In this document: positions 1-7,070 of the stretch, in pieces
How the letters are laid out: every line of letters starts with the position of its first letter
Numbering within the stretch: position 1 is the stretch's first letter
Assembly: GCA_964585385.1 (NCBI GenBank)
Contig: CAZPDP010000005.1
Coordinates: forward strand, 59,122-123,121
DNA length: 64,000 bases
Direction: 5' to 3'
Source of the DNA: JAGXLC01 sp964585385
GTDB taxonomy: Bacteria; Bacteroidota; Bacteroidia; Bacteroidales; UBA12077
Program-made: the position numbers and the translations under genes
The notes under the pieces: model-generated
The model's input: only the letters and a program-made list of their open reading frames with translations
What the model was told of the DNA's origin: nothing
Database searches by the model: none

Positions 1-673
1 TTACAGAACTTCCCAAAATCATCAGGAAGAGCTGTCTTCTAATTTGAGTTTTTGAAAATAAATCAGTTAGGACAGGGAATCCTGCTTTTTTGTAGTCAGA
101 AGCAAAATGCAAACCCAACATCCAGAAATGAGGTATTTGCCATATAAAAAAGAATAGGCCCAGCATAATGGCATTGGATTCAATTAAACTTCCACCGGCA
201 GCAACCCAGCCCACTAAAGGAGGTATGGCTCCGATTATTGACCCCGGAATAACAGCAAAAGCAGTTATTTTTTTGAGGTTAGTGTAAATAATATTGTACC
301 ATATGAATGCTGTAAGAGCCAATAGAAGCACGAGCCAGCCTGAAAACAAATAAAGAATGAGAACTGCAGCAATAAACTCAATAGATGCAAGCCACCATGC
401 AAAAGATTTGGATACTTCGCCTGCAGGAATAGGTCGCTTTTGTGTTCTTTCCATCAATGAATCTGTGCGTTCTTCTTGAATATGATTGATAACTGATGAG
501 CTGCAAGCCAGAATAAATATACCCAAAACAGCCCAGAGCATATCTGGATCTAAAGCCTGTTTTTTAACAATGTACCCTACTGCTGTCGTTATCCCAACAG
601 CAAATGTTATGTATATTTTATTAAGTTTGACCAATACCTTAAGTTTTTCAATGAGTAAGTTGTTATCCTTCAT
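1..673 (-). CDS. ctaB: Protoheme IX farnesyltransferase (heme O synthase), 3' end cut by window edge
   Basis: This UbiA-family membrane enzyme transfers a farnesyl group to protoheme to make heme O for haem-copper oxidases. The open frame starts at an ATG at 673 and runs without a stop to base 1, giving about 224 N-terminal residues; the C-terminus lies outside the window. The allylic-diphosphate site reads NHIQEERTDSLMERTQKRPIP, that is N-x3-E-x3-D where most family members have N-x3-D-x3-D. Hydrophobic segments follow in the usual pattern, and QIPHFW(M) matches the conserved HFW region. Function is from family knowledge; the acidic swap D to E is conservative. The neighbouring HMA lipoprotein would fit a copper/cytochrome oxidase context, but no oxidase gene is visible here. 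Confidence 0.85.
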   Translation of the reverse strand, partial: MKDNNLLIEKLKVLVKLNKIYITFAVGITTAVGYIVKKQALDPDMLWAVLGIFILACSSSVINHIQEERTDSLMERTQKRPIPAGEVSKSFAWWLASIEFIAAVLILYLFSGWLVLLLALTAFIWYNIIYTNLKKITAFAVIPGSIIGAIPPLVGWVAAGGSLIESNAIMLGLFFFIWQIPHFWMLGLHFASDYKKAGFPVLTDLFSKTQIRRQLFLMILGSSV

Positions 674-879
674 TTTTGTTAAGCCCTGTGTAATCTGCTC
701 TCAGTCTTATTTCCTTCAAGATGAAGAAAGTAAATTTTTATAAAAATATAGAAATTTTGTGAACTCTGCAGATAATAGAAATTTTTGAAAATTGTGTTAA
801 ACTTATACATAATAAGTCTAAATAATAAGGTCTTGGTTAATATAAAGCCTCTTTAAGTGGATTTATTGATAATCCCTAA
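674..879. other. Intergenic region upstream of ctaB
   Basis: No gene is supported. On the minus strand it holds TTATTTAGACTT at 814-825, a near copy of a motif that recurs in other intergenic regions of the window (5951, 25885, 53616, 63992). Confidence 0.4.
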
Positions 880-1194
880 CTATTTTTTAATAACCTGATA
901 TCCAGTCGATTCAATAGCAGATTCAAAAGAGGATTTATTCACCTTGCTGGAATCGAATTCTATAGTGGTCAGTCCTTTTTCATGATCTGCTGTTACATTA
1001 GCAATTCCCGGTAGTCCCCTGATTTTATTTTCGATTGCTGTTTCACAACCAGTACAGGTCATACCGTCAACTTGAATAGTAAGGGTTTTGTTACTTTTAA
1101 TATCTGCTTCCTTATTCTCCTTGTCAGAAGGAGATGATGCCTGTTGACAGCCTGCAATAAATAGAAGTAAGGTCAGGTAAAGAATTGTTTTCAT
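880..1194 (-). CDS. Lipoprotein with a heavy-metal-associated (HMA) domain
   Basis: A 104-residue protein with a lipoprotein signal peptide (lipobox LFIAGC, Cys16), a short charged linker and one HMA domain from about residue 37 to the end. The metal-binding loop MTCTGCETAI carries the CxxC pair that binds Cu(I) or a similar soft metal in CopZ, MerP and the N-termini of P-type ATPases. The protein therefore looks like a membrane-anchored periplasmic metal-binding domain. It is not in an obvious operon; the next gene upstream (DoxX-like) is 158 bp away. Which metal it binds cannot be told from the sequence. Confidence 0.8.
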   Translation of the reverse strand: MKTILYLTLLLFIAGCQQASSPSDKENKEADIKSNKTLTIQVDGMTCTGCETAIENKIRGLPGIANVTADHEKGLTTIEFDSSKVNKSSFESAIESTGYQVIKK

Positions 1195-1352
1195 AGGTAA
1201 AGGTTTTAGGGTTTTGAATAGGATTTTCTTACTTTGAAATATAATAAGTTTTATAAGTTATTCATTTTATATAATATCGTTTTGTAATATTGCTTATTTA
1301 AATGGTCAGTATTCCTATTCTGTAATTTTTGTCAGAGATTATCTTAACTAAA

Positions 1353-1736
1353 TTAATTATTCTTATCATTTTCACTACCAAAGGTTGATGCTATCATTAT
1401 TGCACCACCCATCAGCGATGTGTCTTTGAGGAGTTGCATCATTGCCATTCTGGGAGTTTCTCCTTGTTCAAAAAGACCCGGAATATGAATAGAGAGAATG
1501 AAGATAAGAAGCATGGCGGCTAAAAGATAGCAAGAAATTCTGATGTATTTTTTTATTATGATGCTTACACTTGCAAGAATCAGGAATACACCTGATAACA
1601 GTACAGTAAAGCCAGTACCGGGAATAAAGGAGGTAAGCATCCCAGTGAAAAAATCGACCATTAAAAAATGGTTTAGTCCGAAGATGCCAAATGGTAAGGC
1701 AAAGAGTATTCTTCCGATTAATGATAGTTGTTTCAT
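1353..1736 (-). CDS. DoxX-like small membrane protein
   Basis: A 127-residue protein with four hydrophobic segments (about residues 5-24, 40-60, 66-86 and 103-117) and the GRILFALPFGIFGLNHF start typical of the DoxX/DoxD-like superfamily. DoxX-like proteins are poorly characterised inner-membrane proteins sometimes linked to oxidative stress or electron transport. Nothing in the sequence indicates a catalytic site. The start is an ATG; an overlapping 97-codon frame on the same strand is a shadow. Confidence 0.65.
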   Translation of the reverse strand: MKQLSLIGRILFALPFGIFGLNHFLMVDFFTGMLTSFIPGTGFTVLLSGVFLILASVSIIIKKYIRISCYLLAAMLLIFILSIHIPGLFEQGETPRMAMMQLLKDTSLMGGAIMIASTFGSENDKNN

Positions 1737-1894
1737 AATAGTTAAATTTAGTAATACGCATAGTTGTTAATGTGCGGATTATTCAAATGTAAAGAAAATA
1801 TAAATAGAAGGGGGGAGAGTGAATTATTTATATTTAGTCTATTTTAGGAAGAATTTATTCTGAAAATAGCTTCATTGGTTACTTACAAAAGCTA

Positions 1895-3004
1895 TTATTT
1901 ATGTTTGATAAATTTGACCTGATATACTTTTGACCATCTCTTGCCGGTCATGAAAATTCTGCCATTTTTCTGATCATAAGCTATACCGTTAAGTACATTG
2001 TCATTATCCTGTTTGTATTTTTCAGGAACCAGGTTGCTGCAGTCAATTTTTTCCAGAACCTTACCTGTTTCTGGATCAAAAGCAATTATATATGATTCCT
2101 GCCATATATTGGCGTATACTTTTCCATCGATATATTCAAGTTCATTTAAATTCTTCATAGGTCCGTTATTGTCATATACTTCAATTCTACCAATTTCCGA
2201 GAAAAATTCCGGGTCTAAAAAGTATATAATGGAACTACCATCACTCATTATCAGCTTTTCCCCGTCAGTGGTAATTCCCCAGCCCTGCGTTGGATAGCGT
2301 ACTTTATTGATCAGTTTAAACCTTTCTTTGTCATACACAAAACCGGTCCTCGAAGTCCATGTTAGTTGAATGATTTTGTCTTTGTAAGAAGTTATCCCTT
2401 CTCCGAAATATTGCGATGGGAGCGCTAAACTATTAATTAATTCACCGTCCGAAAGGTTTACTTTTCTTAACGAAGAGCTGCCTCTGTTACCGGTTCCTTC
2501 GTATAAAAACCTATCTTCATAAAATAAACCCTGGGTATATGCCCCTGGATCATGGGGGTAAGTTTTTATGATTTTTGCTGTATATTTTTTCGGAATTATA
2601 TTCGATTTGAATGTTAATCTTTTATAAAGTACATCCGTTTGCCCGTTACTGAGGTAGGCTTCAAATCTGAAATTATTACCACCCACCGGAAAATTATTCG
2701 TTGTAATTGATTTTTCTTTCACATTTTTATTTAACACATCCCATAATTCGTCATTTACATATATGCGCACAGAGTCACTGGATATAGTGTCGGGTAATTG
2801 AATGGTGAATTTTATTTTATCACCAATCGTGTGTTCTGATTTTTTGGAATCTGTATATAATTCAGCAATCTTCTCCTGCTTTTTTTCTGTCCTGTTTTTT
2901 TCTCTTTCGGATGCTGTGCTTTTGTCTTCTTCTTTTCTTGAACATGTTGTAGCCAAAAAGAAGCCCGGGATAAGGAGAAGAGTAATAATTTGTCTGAAAG
3001 TCAT
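1895..3004 (-). CDS. Glutaminyl-peptide cyclotransferase family lipoprotein
   Basis: A 369-residue lipoprotein (signal MTFRQIITLLLIPGFF, lipobox Cys21, then a Lys/Glu-rich linker). Residues ~30-135 look like a small Ig-like beta domain. Residues ~140-369 match the plant/bacterial type glutamine cyclotransferase beta-propeller: YTQGL, EGTG, FGEGIT, QLTW, TDG..LIMSDGS, LNELE, YANIW and LNGIAYD occur in the expected order. The family forms N-terminal pyroglutamate from glutamine. The start overlaps the stop of the HAD gene upstream by 4 bases (3001-3004), so the two are probably translated together. Substrates are unknown; family assignment is firm, activity is inferred. Confidence 0.85.
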   Translation of the reverse strand: MTFRQIITLLLIPGFFLATTCSRKEEDKSTASEREKNRTEKKQEKIAELYTDSKKSEHTIGDKIKFTIQLPDTISSDSVRIYVNDELWDVLNKNVKEKSITTNNFPVGGNNFRFEAYLSNGQTDVLYKRLTFKSNIIPKKYTAKIIKTYPHDPGAYTQGLFYEDRFLYEGTGNRGSSSLRKVNLSDGELINSLALPSQYFGEGITSYKDKIIQLTWTSRTGFVYDKERFKLINKVRYPTQGWGITTDGEKLIMSDGSSIIYFLDPEFFSEIGRIEVYDNNGPMKNLNELEYIDGKVYANIWQESYIIAFDPETGKVLEKIDCSNLVPEKYKQDNDNVLNGIAYDQKNGRIFMTGKRWSKVYQVKFIKHK

Positions 3005-3429
3005 AATGTAAGGTATTTGTTTTTTCCAAATATTTTTTTGAAAAATGAGCGGGAAGATTTTCCAGAGGAGTAATATGTATTTTTTCCATAGACATCAGGA
3101 TTTAGTAGAGCCCATGTCTCACTCCAGCCAGGAAATCCACCCAGGTTTTTATCATCAATATATATATCCGCATCTATTTTTCTACTGATTGTAGAATCAA
3201 ATTTTTCTTCCGGGTAGTTTTTATTAACTGCATAAAATTCCAATCCGTTACTGCGGCAGAATTCGACGGCTTCGTCAAGCTGACGGCCTGATCTGAAGGT
3301 CCACAAAATAATAAGGTGACCGTCCTTCTGCAATTGGAGTAGAGTTTCAAAAGCAAATAGCTTGGGTTTCCCTATTTTGGGATACTTATTTTCAACAATG
3401 GTGCCATCAAAATCAACAGCAATTTTCAT
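3001..3429 (-). CDS. Small HAD-superfamily hydrolase (BT0820-like)
   Basis: A 142-residue phosphatase-like protein. Motif I is VDFDGTIV (nucleophile Asp6 and acid/base Asp8), and the downstream ADIYIDDKNLGG carries the paired acidic residues of motif IV that bind magnesium. The short length without a large cap domain fits the small Bacteroidota HAD group typified by BT0820. The substrate is not predictable. It overlaps the downstream cyclotransferase gene by 4 bases. Confidence 0.8.
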   Translation of the reverse strand: MKIAVDFDGTIVENKYPKIGKPKLFAFETLLQLQKDGHLIILWTFRSGRQLDEAVEFCRSNGLEFYAVNKNYPEEKFDSTISRKIDADIYIDDKNLGGFPGWSETWALLNPDVYGKNTYYSSGKSSRSFFKKIFGKNKYLTL

Positions 3430-3454
3430 CAGATAACAAGGTATTTGTAACAGA

Positions 3455-3462
3455 CAAAGATA
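3455..3462 (-). promoter_or_regulatory. Predicted -7 element for the HAD/cyclotransferase pair
   Basis: The minus strand reads TATCTTTG, a match to TAnnTTTG, 26 bases before the HAD start codon. I find no good TTTG at the -33 distance, so the call rests on one element. Confidence 0.4.
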
Positions 3463-3503
3463 AAAATTATATTTTGCCGAAGATTTTAAATTACTAAAAC
3501 TTG

Positions 3504-3533
3504 TTTGCCGGATTATATTTTACTTTATTTTTG
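3504..3533 (+). promoter_or_regulatory. Predicted promoter of pssA
   Basis: TTTG at 3504-3507 and TATTTTTG at 3526-3533 are separated by 18 bases, close to the -33/-7 arrangement of the Bacteroidota primary sigma factor. The predicted start of transcription lies just before the TTG start codon of pssA, leaving a short leader. Confidence 0.55.
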
Positions 3534-3562
3534 TAATTCTTTAGAATAAAACCTTACATCTG

Positions 3563-4300
3563 TTGAGAAGCATAATAAGGCAAATACCTAATTTTATAAC
3601 CCTGCTAAATTTGATGGCAGGGATGATTTCTGTTGCTTTTTCGGCTGTGGGAAATTTTTCTGTAGCGGCATTGCTGGTATTTATTGGTGCTATATTTGAT
3701 TTTTCTGATGGTTGGGTTGCCAGAATGCTTAAAACGGGGTCACCATTAGGGAAGCAACTGGATTCTCTTGCAGATATAGTGAGCTTTGGATTTGCTCCTG
3801 CTTTCATGTTGCACATGTACTTAAAAAAAATTATCCTTCAAAATTATCTGACAACAGAAATTGGATTTGTCGGAGCTGAAAACCTGGTTATACTGCTATC
3901 TCCTTTTTTGATCACTGTTTTTGCAGCTATACGTCTGGCTGTTTTCAATCTTGATGACCAGCAAAAAAACCGATTCACAGGTTTGCCCGTTCCAGCAGTA
4001 GCATTGTTCTTTATTTCAGCCGTTTATAATATGCAAAGCCATCTTGGCGGGAAACTCTATATTCATGAAGTCAATTGGTTACTAATGGTTGTTGTATTTT
4101 CGGTATTAATGGTTATAAAATTCCCTATGTTTTCTCTTAAATTTGAGCATTACTGCTGGAAAGGAAATGAAATTCAATATATTTTTATTGGTATTTCTAT
4201 TATTTTATTGGTAACATTGCAAACAATTGGAATCAGCTTAGCTGTTATTTTATATATTTTTCTTTCTGTTTTAATGAATGTCTTACAACTTAATAGATAA
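3563..4300 (+). CDS. pssA: CDP-diacylglycerol--serine O-phosphatidyltransferase
   Basis: An inner-membrane enzyme that makes phosphatidylserine from CDP-diacylglycerol and serine, the first step to phosphatidylethanolamine. The CDP-alcohol phosphotransferase signature is clear at residues ~50-75: DFSDGWVARMLKTGSPLGKQ followed by LDSLAD, giving the D-x2-D-G-x2-A-R-x8-G-x3-D-x3-D spacing. Seven or so hydrophobic segments follow; length 245 residues is normal. The start is a TTG, since no ATG lies between it and an in-frame stop at 3542 and the family begins just before IPNFITLLNL. It is followed by purS after 4 bases. Confidence 0.9.
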   Translation: MRSIIRQIPNFITLLNLMAGMISVAFSAVGNFSVAALLVFIGAIFDFSDGWVARMLKTGSPLGKQLDSLADIVSFGFAPAFMLHMYLKKIILQNYLTTEIGFVGAENLVILLSPFLITVFAAIRLAVFNLDDQQKNRFTGLPVPAVALFFISAVYNMQSHLGGKLYIHEVNWLLMVVVFSVLMVIKFPMFSLKFEHYCWKGNEIQYIFIGISIILLVTLQTIGISLAVILYIFLSVLMNVLQLNR

Positions 4301-4304
4301 TGAA

Positions 4305-4565
4305 ATGAAGTTTATTGCCGAAATTAATGTTATGCCCTTAAAAGCTTTACTTGACCCACAAGGTAAAGCTGTTCAACATAGTATGAAAAAGATTGGATTT
4401 GAAGAAGTCGATAACGTAAGGATTGGAAAGCATATTACAATGGAGATTGAGGCAGAAAGCAAAGAAAAAGCTCTTGAGAAAGTGAATGAAGCTTGTAACA
4501 AAATTCTTGCAAATCCTGTTATGGAAGGTTATGAATACGAGGTAAGAGGAGCAGATGCTGATTAA
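4305..4565 (+). CDS. purS: Phosphoribosylformylglycinamidine synthase subunit PurS
   Basis: PurS (86 residues from this start) is the small subunit that joins PurL and PurQ in the fourth step of purine synthesis and helps channel ammonia. The sequence shows the family pattern V(M)PLKALLDPQGKAV near the N-terminus, NVRIGKHI in the middle and the C-terminal KILANPVMEGYEYEV. An in-frame ATG nine codons upstream (4278) lies inside pssA; the ATG at 4305 gives the family's usual length of about 80-85 residues and sits 4 bases after the pssA stop. The 3' end overlaps the convergent aroG-type gene by 4 bases. purL and purQ are not in the window. Confidence 0.85.
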   Translation: MKFIAEINVMPLKALLDPQGKAVQHSMKKIGFEEVDNVRIGKHITMEIEAESKEKALEKVNEACNKILANPVMEGYEYEVRGADAD

Positions 4566-5680
4566 TCTTTATTATCATTATTCTTTTTCATTTGGTTCAT
4601 GATTTCATTTTGTCTTGTAATAGATGCTTTGTGAACCAATTGCAATAATTCTCTGATAAATTTTTCTGATAAACCCAGTCTTTTTCCCCGGGATAACCTG
4701 GATGATATTATTTTTTGCCATCTTCTTAACTGGAAAATGGTTACTTTTTTTTGGCTTTTGTATTTAGCTATTTCTTCGACAACATCCATTCTTTTTGCCA
4801 GGAGCTCTATGATCTGTTCGTCAATAGAATCAATCTTCTCTCTTAATGTTTCCATGGTATCCTGAAAAAGAGCGTCCCCTGATTCAATAGACCGGTATAT
4901 CAAATTTTGTAATAATGTATCAAGATTTTGTGGGGTAATTTGCTGCTGGGCATCACTTAGCGCTTTATCCGGGTCGAAATGACTTTCAATCATTAAGCCA
5001 TCCATGTTTAAGTCAAGAGCTTTTTGAGAAATATCAGCAATATGCTCTCTGTTACCTGCAATATGGCTTGGATCACATATTATTGGCATTTCATTTATCC
5101 GGGTTTTTAACTCTATAGGCACTTCCCATTTGGGTATATTTCTCAGATGGGTTTGTTCGAAAGGATAAAAACCTCTGTGAACGGCCGCTAGTTTTCTAAT
5201 GCCGGCATCATGTATGCGTTCGAGCGCACCTATCCATAAATTTAAATCTGGATTTATAGGATTTTTTACTAAAACAGGAATATCTGCTCCAGCTAATTTG
5301 TTGGCAATTTCTTGAATTGAAAATGGATTAGAGGTTGTGCGAGCCCCAATCCATACCATATCTATATTGTACTTTAATACTAACTCCAGATGATGAGCAT
5401 TTGCAACTTCCACAGCAACAGGAAAACCTGTTTTTTGTTTTACTTCTTCTAACCATTCAAGCCCTTCCTCACCCACACCTTCAAAGTATCCTGGTCTGGT
5501 TCTGGGTTTCCATATTCCTGTCCTGAAAATACTGACCTCTTTAACTTGACAAAGTTGTGTTGCAGTTTCAAGCAATTGATTTCTGCTTTCGGCAGAGCAG
5601 GGTCCGCTGATTATCAGAGGTCCCCTGGTAATATTGCTAAACCATTGGTGAATGGGTGTTAAATCATTGAATTGATGCAT
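4562..5680 (-). CDS. Bifunctional DAHP synthase / chorismate mutase
   Basis: A 372-residue fusion that catalyses the first step of the shikimate pathway and the branch step from chorismate to prephenate. Residues ~15-260 are a KDSA/DAHP-type barrel: GPCSAES at 26-32, FRTGIWKPRTRPG, GART, LVKNPINPD, HRGF and CDPSHIAGNR with metal and phosphate ligands. Residues ~280-365 are an AroQ-type helical chorismate mutase with LREKIDSIDEQIIELLAKRM and a KYKSQ basic site. This domain order is characteristic of Bacteroidota. The mutase domain probably also gives allosteric control by prephenate, as in known fusions; that part is inference. Confidence 0.92.
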   Translation of the reverse strand: MHQFNDLTPIHQWFSNITRGPLIISGPCSAESRNQLLETATQLCQVKEVSIFRTGIWKPRTRPGYFEGVGEEGLEWLEEVKQKTGFPVAVEVANAHHLELVLKYNIDMVWIGARTTSNPFSIQEIANKLAGADIPVLVKNPINPDLNLWIGALERIHDAGIRKLAAVHRGFYPFEQTHLRNIPKWEVPIELKTRINEMPIICDPSHIAGNREHIADISQKALDLNMDGLMIESHFDPDKALSDAQQQITPQNLDTLLQNLIYRSIESGDALFQDTMETLREKIDSIDEQIIELLAKRMDVVEEIAKYKSQKKVTIFQLRRWQKIISSRLSRGKRLGLSEKFIRELLQLVHKASITRQNEIMNQMKKNNDNKD

Positions 5681-5701
5681 AAAATAACTCTTTCACGAAA
5701 A

Positions 5702-5709
5702 CAAAGGTA
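5702..5709 (-). promoter_or_regulatory. Predicted -7 element of the DAHP synthase gene
   Basis: TACCTTTG on the minus strand, 21 bases before the start codon at 5680. No clear TTTG lies at the -33 distance. The identical octamer is used in front of rpsL, pdxJ and the gene at 31208. Confidence 0.45.
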
Positions 5710-5984
5710 AGATTTTTCTTACTGATTTAATTTGACCCACCAAAATATAAATGCTTTCATTATTTTTTTGATATTACTCCATAAACCATCATAATGTTCA
5801 AAGAATGCTATTGATAATAATCTTTAGGTAAATAAATTATGAGTACAATAAGAACCAGTATACATCGTAATCTAAAAAGCAGAATCGGGAGCCTGTAATT
5901 TGCACTCGTTGTGGTATCTAATAATATTAGTTTGTTAAATTATTTAGAAATTAGACTTTTATAAGAATTTAAAAGAGTTAAAAG

Positions 5985-6015
5985 TTTGAATTTAAAGAAA
6001 AACATTTTAATTTTG
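5985..6015 (+). promoter_or_regulatory. Upstream promoter (P1) of the ribosomal protein operon
   Basis: TTTG at 5985-5988 and TAATTTTG at 6008-6015 with 19 bases between them match the Bacteroidota -33/-7 consensus exactly. Transcription from here would give a leader of about 155 bases before rpsL, containing the hairpin at 6047-6065 and the second promoter. Confidence 0.7.
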
Positions 6016-6046
6016 CGGTCCCGTAATGAACGGTCAATTTATTGAA

Positions 6047-6065
6047 AATCCCTATGAGCGGGATT
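6047..6065 (+). promoter_or_regulatory. Leader hairpin between the two rpsL promoters
   Basis: AATCCC at 6047-6052 and GGGATT at 6060-6065 form a 6-bp perfect stem around a 7-base loop. There is no U-run after it, so it is not a simple terminator. It would be present only in the longer (P1) transcript, making it a candidate site for control of that transcript. Confidence 0.35.
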
Positions 6066-6105
6066 ATGTTGAGTTTAAAATAATTTGAAATTAATTGAAA
6101 AATAA

Positions 6106-6136
6106 TTGGGTATTTTGTAAAAAAAAAATACCTTTG
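6106..6136 (+). promoter_or_regulatory. Proximal promoter (P2) of the ribosomal protein operon
   Basis: TTG at 6106-6108, 20 bases, then TACCTTTG at 6129-6136. The predicted transcription start is near 6143, about 35 bases before the rpsL start codon. Confidence 0.7.
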
Positions 6137-6177
6137 CGAACCGATTTTGGAAACAGTATTTTAATTAAACTGATTAT

Positions 6178-6552
6178 ATGCCAACAATACAGCAATTAAT
6201 TAGGAAAGGACGAAAGGAAGTTGAAAAGAAGAAAAAAGCTCCGGCTTTAGATTCTTGTCCGCAAAAACGAGGTGTGTGTACCAGAGTATACACTACAACA
6301 CCAAAGAAGCCTAACTCAGCAATGCGTAAAATTGCCAGAGTTCGTTTGACCAATGGAAAAGAAGTGAATGCTTATATTCCCGGCGAGGGACATAACCTTC
6401 AGGAACACTCTGTTGTTTTGATCCGCGGAGGTAGGGTTAAGGATCTCCCCGGTGTTAGATACCACTTGGTTCGTGGTACCTTGGACACTTCTGGTGTGGA
6501 AGGCAGATTACAAGGTAGATCAAAATACGGGACTAAAAAACCTAAAAAGTAA
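6178..6552 (+). CDS. rpsL: 30S ribosomal protein S12
   Basis: 124 residues, full length. S12 lines the decoding centre and influences accuracy. The conserved loop TTTPKKPNSAMRK retains the lysine that is changed in streptomycin-resistant mutants, and GGRVKDLPGVRYH retains the aspartate that is methylthiolated in many bacteria. First gene of the block, 7 bases before rpsG. Confidence 0.98.
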   Translation: MPTIQQLIRKGRKEVEKKKKAPALDSCPQKRGVCTRVYTTTPKKPNSAMRKIARVRLTNGKEVNAYIPGEGHNLQEHSVVLIRGGRVKDLPGVRYHLVRGTLDTSGVEGRLQGRSKYGTKKPKK

Positions 6553-6559
6553 TTGAACA

Positions 6560-7036
6560 ATGAGGAAGTATAAAGCAAGCAAACAAGGACGTTTACCAGA
6601 TTCTAGATATAACGATACACTAGTTACGCGATTTGTCAATGACTTAATGGTTGATGGTAAAAAAGCTGTTGCATTCAGGATTTTCTACGATTCACTGGAC
6701 ATAGTTGGTGAAAGAATGAAGAATGATGAAAACAGTCCTTTGGAAATCTGGAGAAAAGCACTGGAAAATGTGGCTCCCTTGGTAGAGGTTAAAAGTAGAA
6801 GAATTGGTGGAGCAACCTTCCAGGTACCCCAAGAGGTTAACCCCAACAGAAAGACGTCAATCAGTATTAAGAACCTGATAAAATTTGCAAGACAAAGAAG
6901 CGGTAGAAGTATGCAGGAGAAGCTGGCAGCAGAAATTATTGCCGCATACAACGAAGAGGGCGGAGCATTCAAGAAAAAAGAAGAAATTCACAGAATGGCG
7001 GATGCAAATAAAGCATTTGCACATTTTAGATTCTAA
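6560..7036 (+). CDS. rpsG: 30S ribosomal protein S7
   Basis: 158 residues. S7 nucleates assembly of the 16S rRNA 3' domain and contacts the E-site tRNA. Recognised from the N-terminal MRKYKAS, DSRYNDTLVTRFVNDLM, ENVAPLVEVKSRRIGGATFQ and the C-terminal HRMADANKAFAHFRF. In several phyla S7 represses its own operon; no such RNA site can be identified here by eye. Confidence 0.98.
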   Translation: MRKYKASKQGRLPDSRYNDTLVTRFVNDLMVDGKKAVAFRIFYDSLDIVGERMKNDENSPLEIWRKALENVAPLVEVKSRRIGGATFQVPQEVNPNRKTSISIKNLIKFARQRSGRSMQEKLAAEIIAAYNEEGGAFKKKEEIHRMADANKAFAHFRF

Positions 7037-7070
7037 TATATAAAAAAGGAAAAGAAGAGAAGAAAAAGGG

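Noticed and set aside
486..743. 85-codon plus-strand frame opposite ctaB
   Set aside because: It covers the 5' part of ctaB, whose minus-strand translation has the UbiA motif.
6178..6552. Streptomycin-resistance change in S12
   Set aside because: The lysines in TPKKPNS and GRVKDLPG are the wild-type residues.
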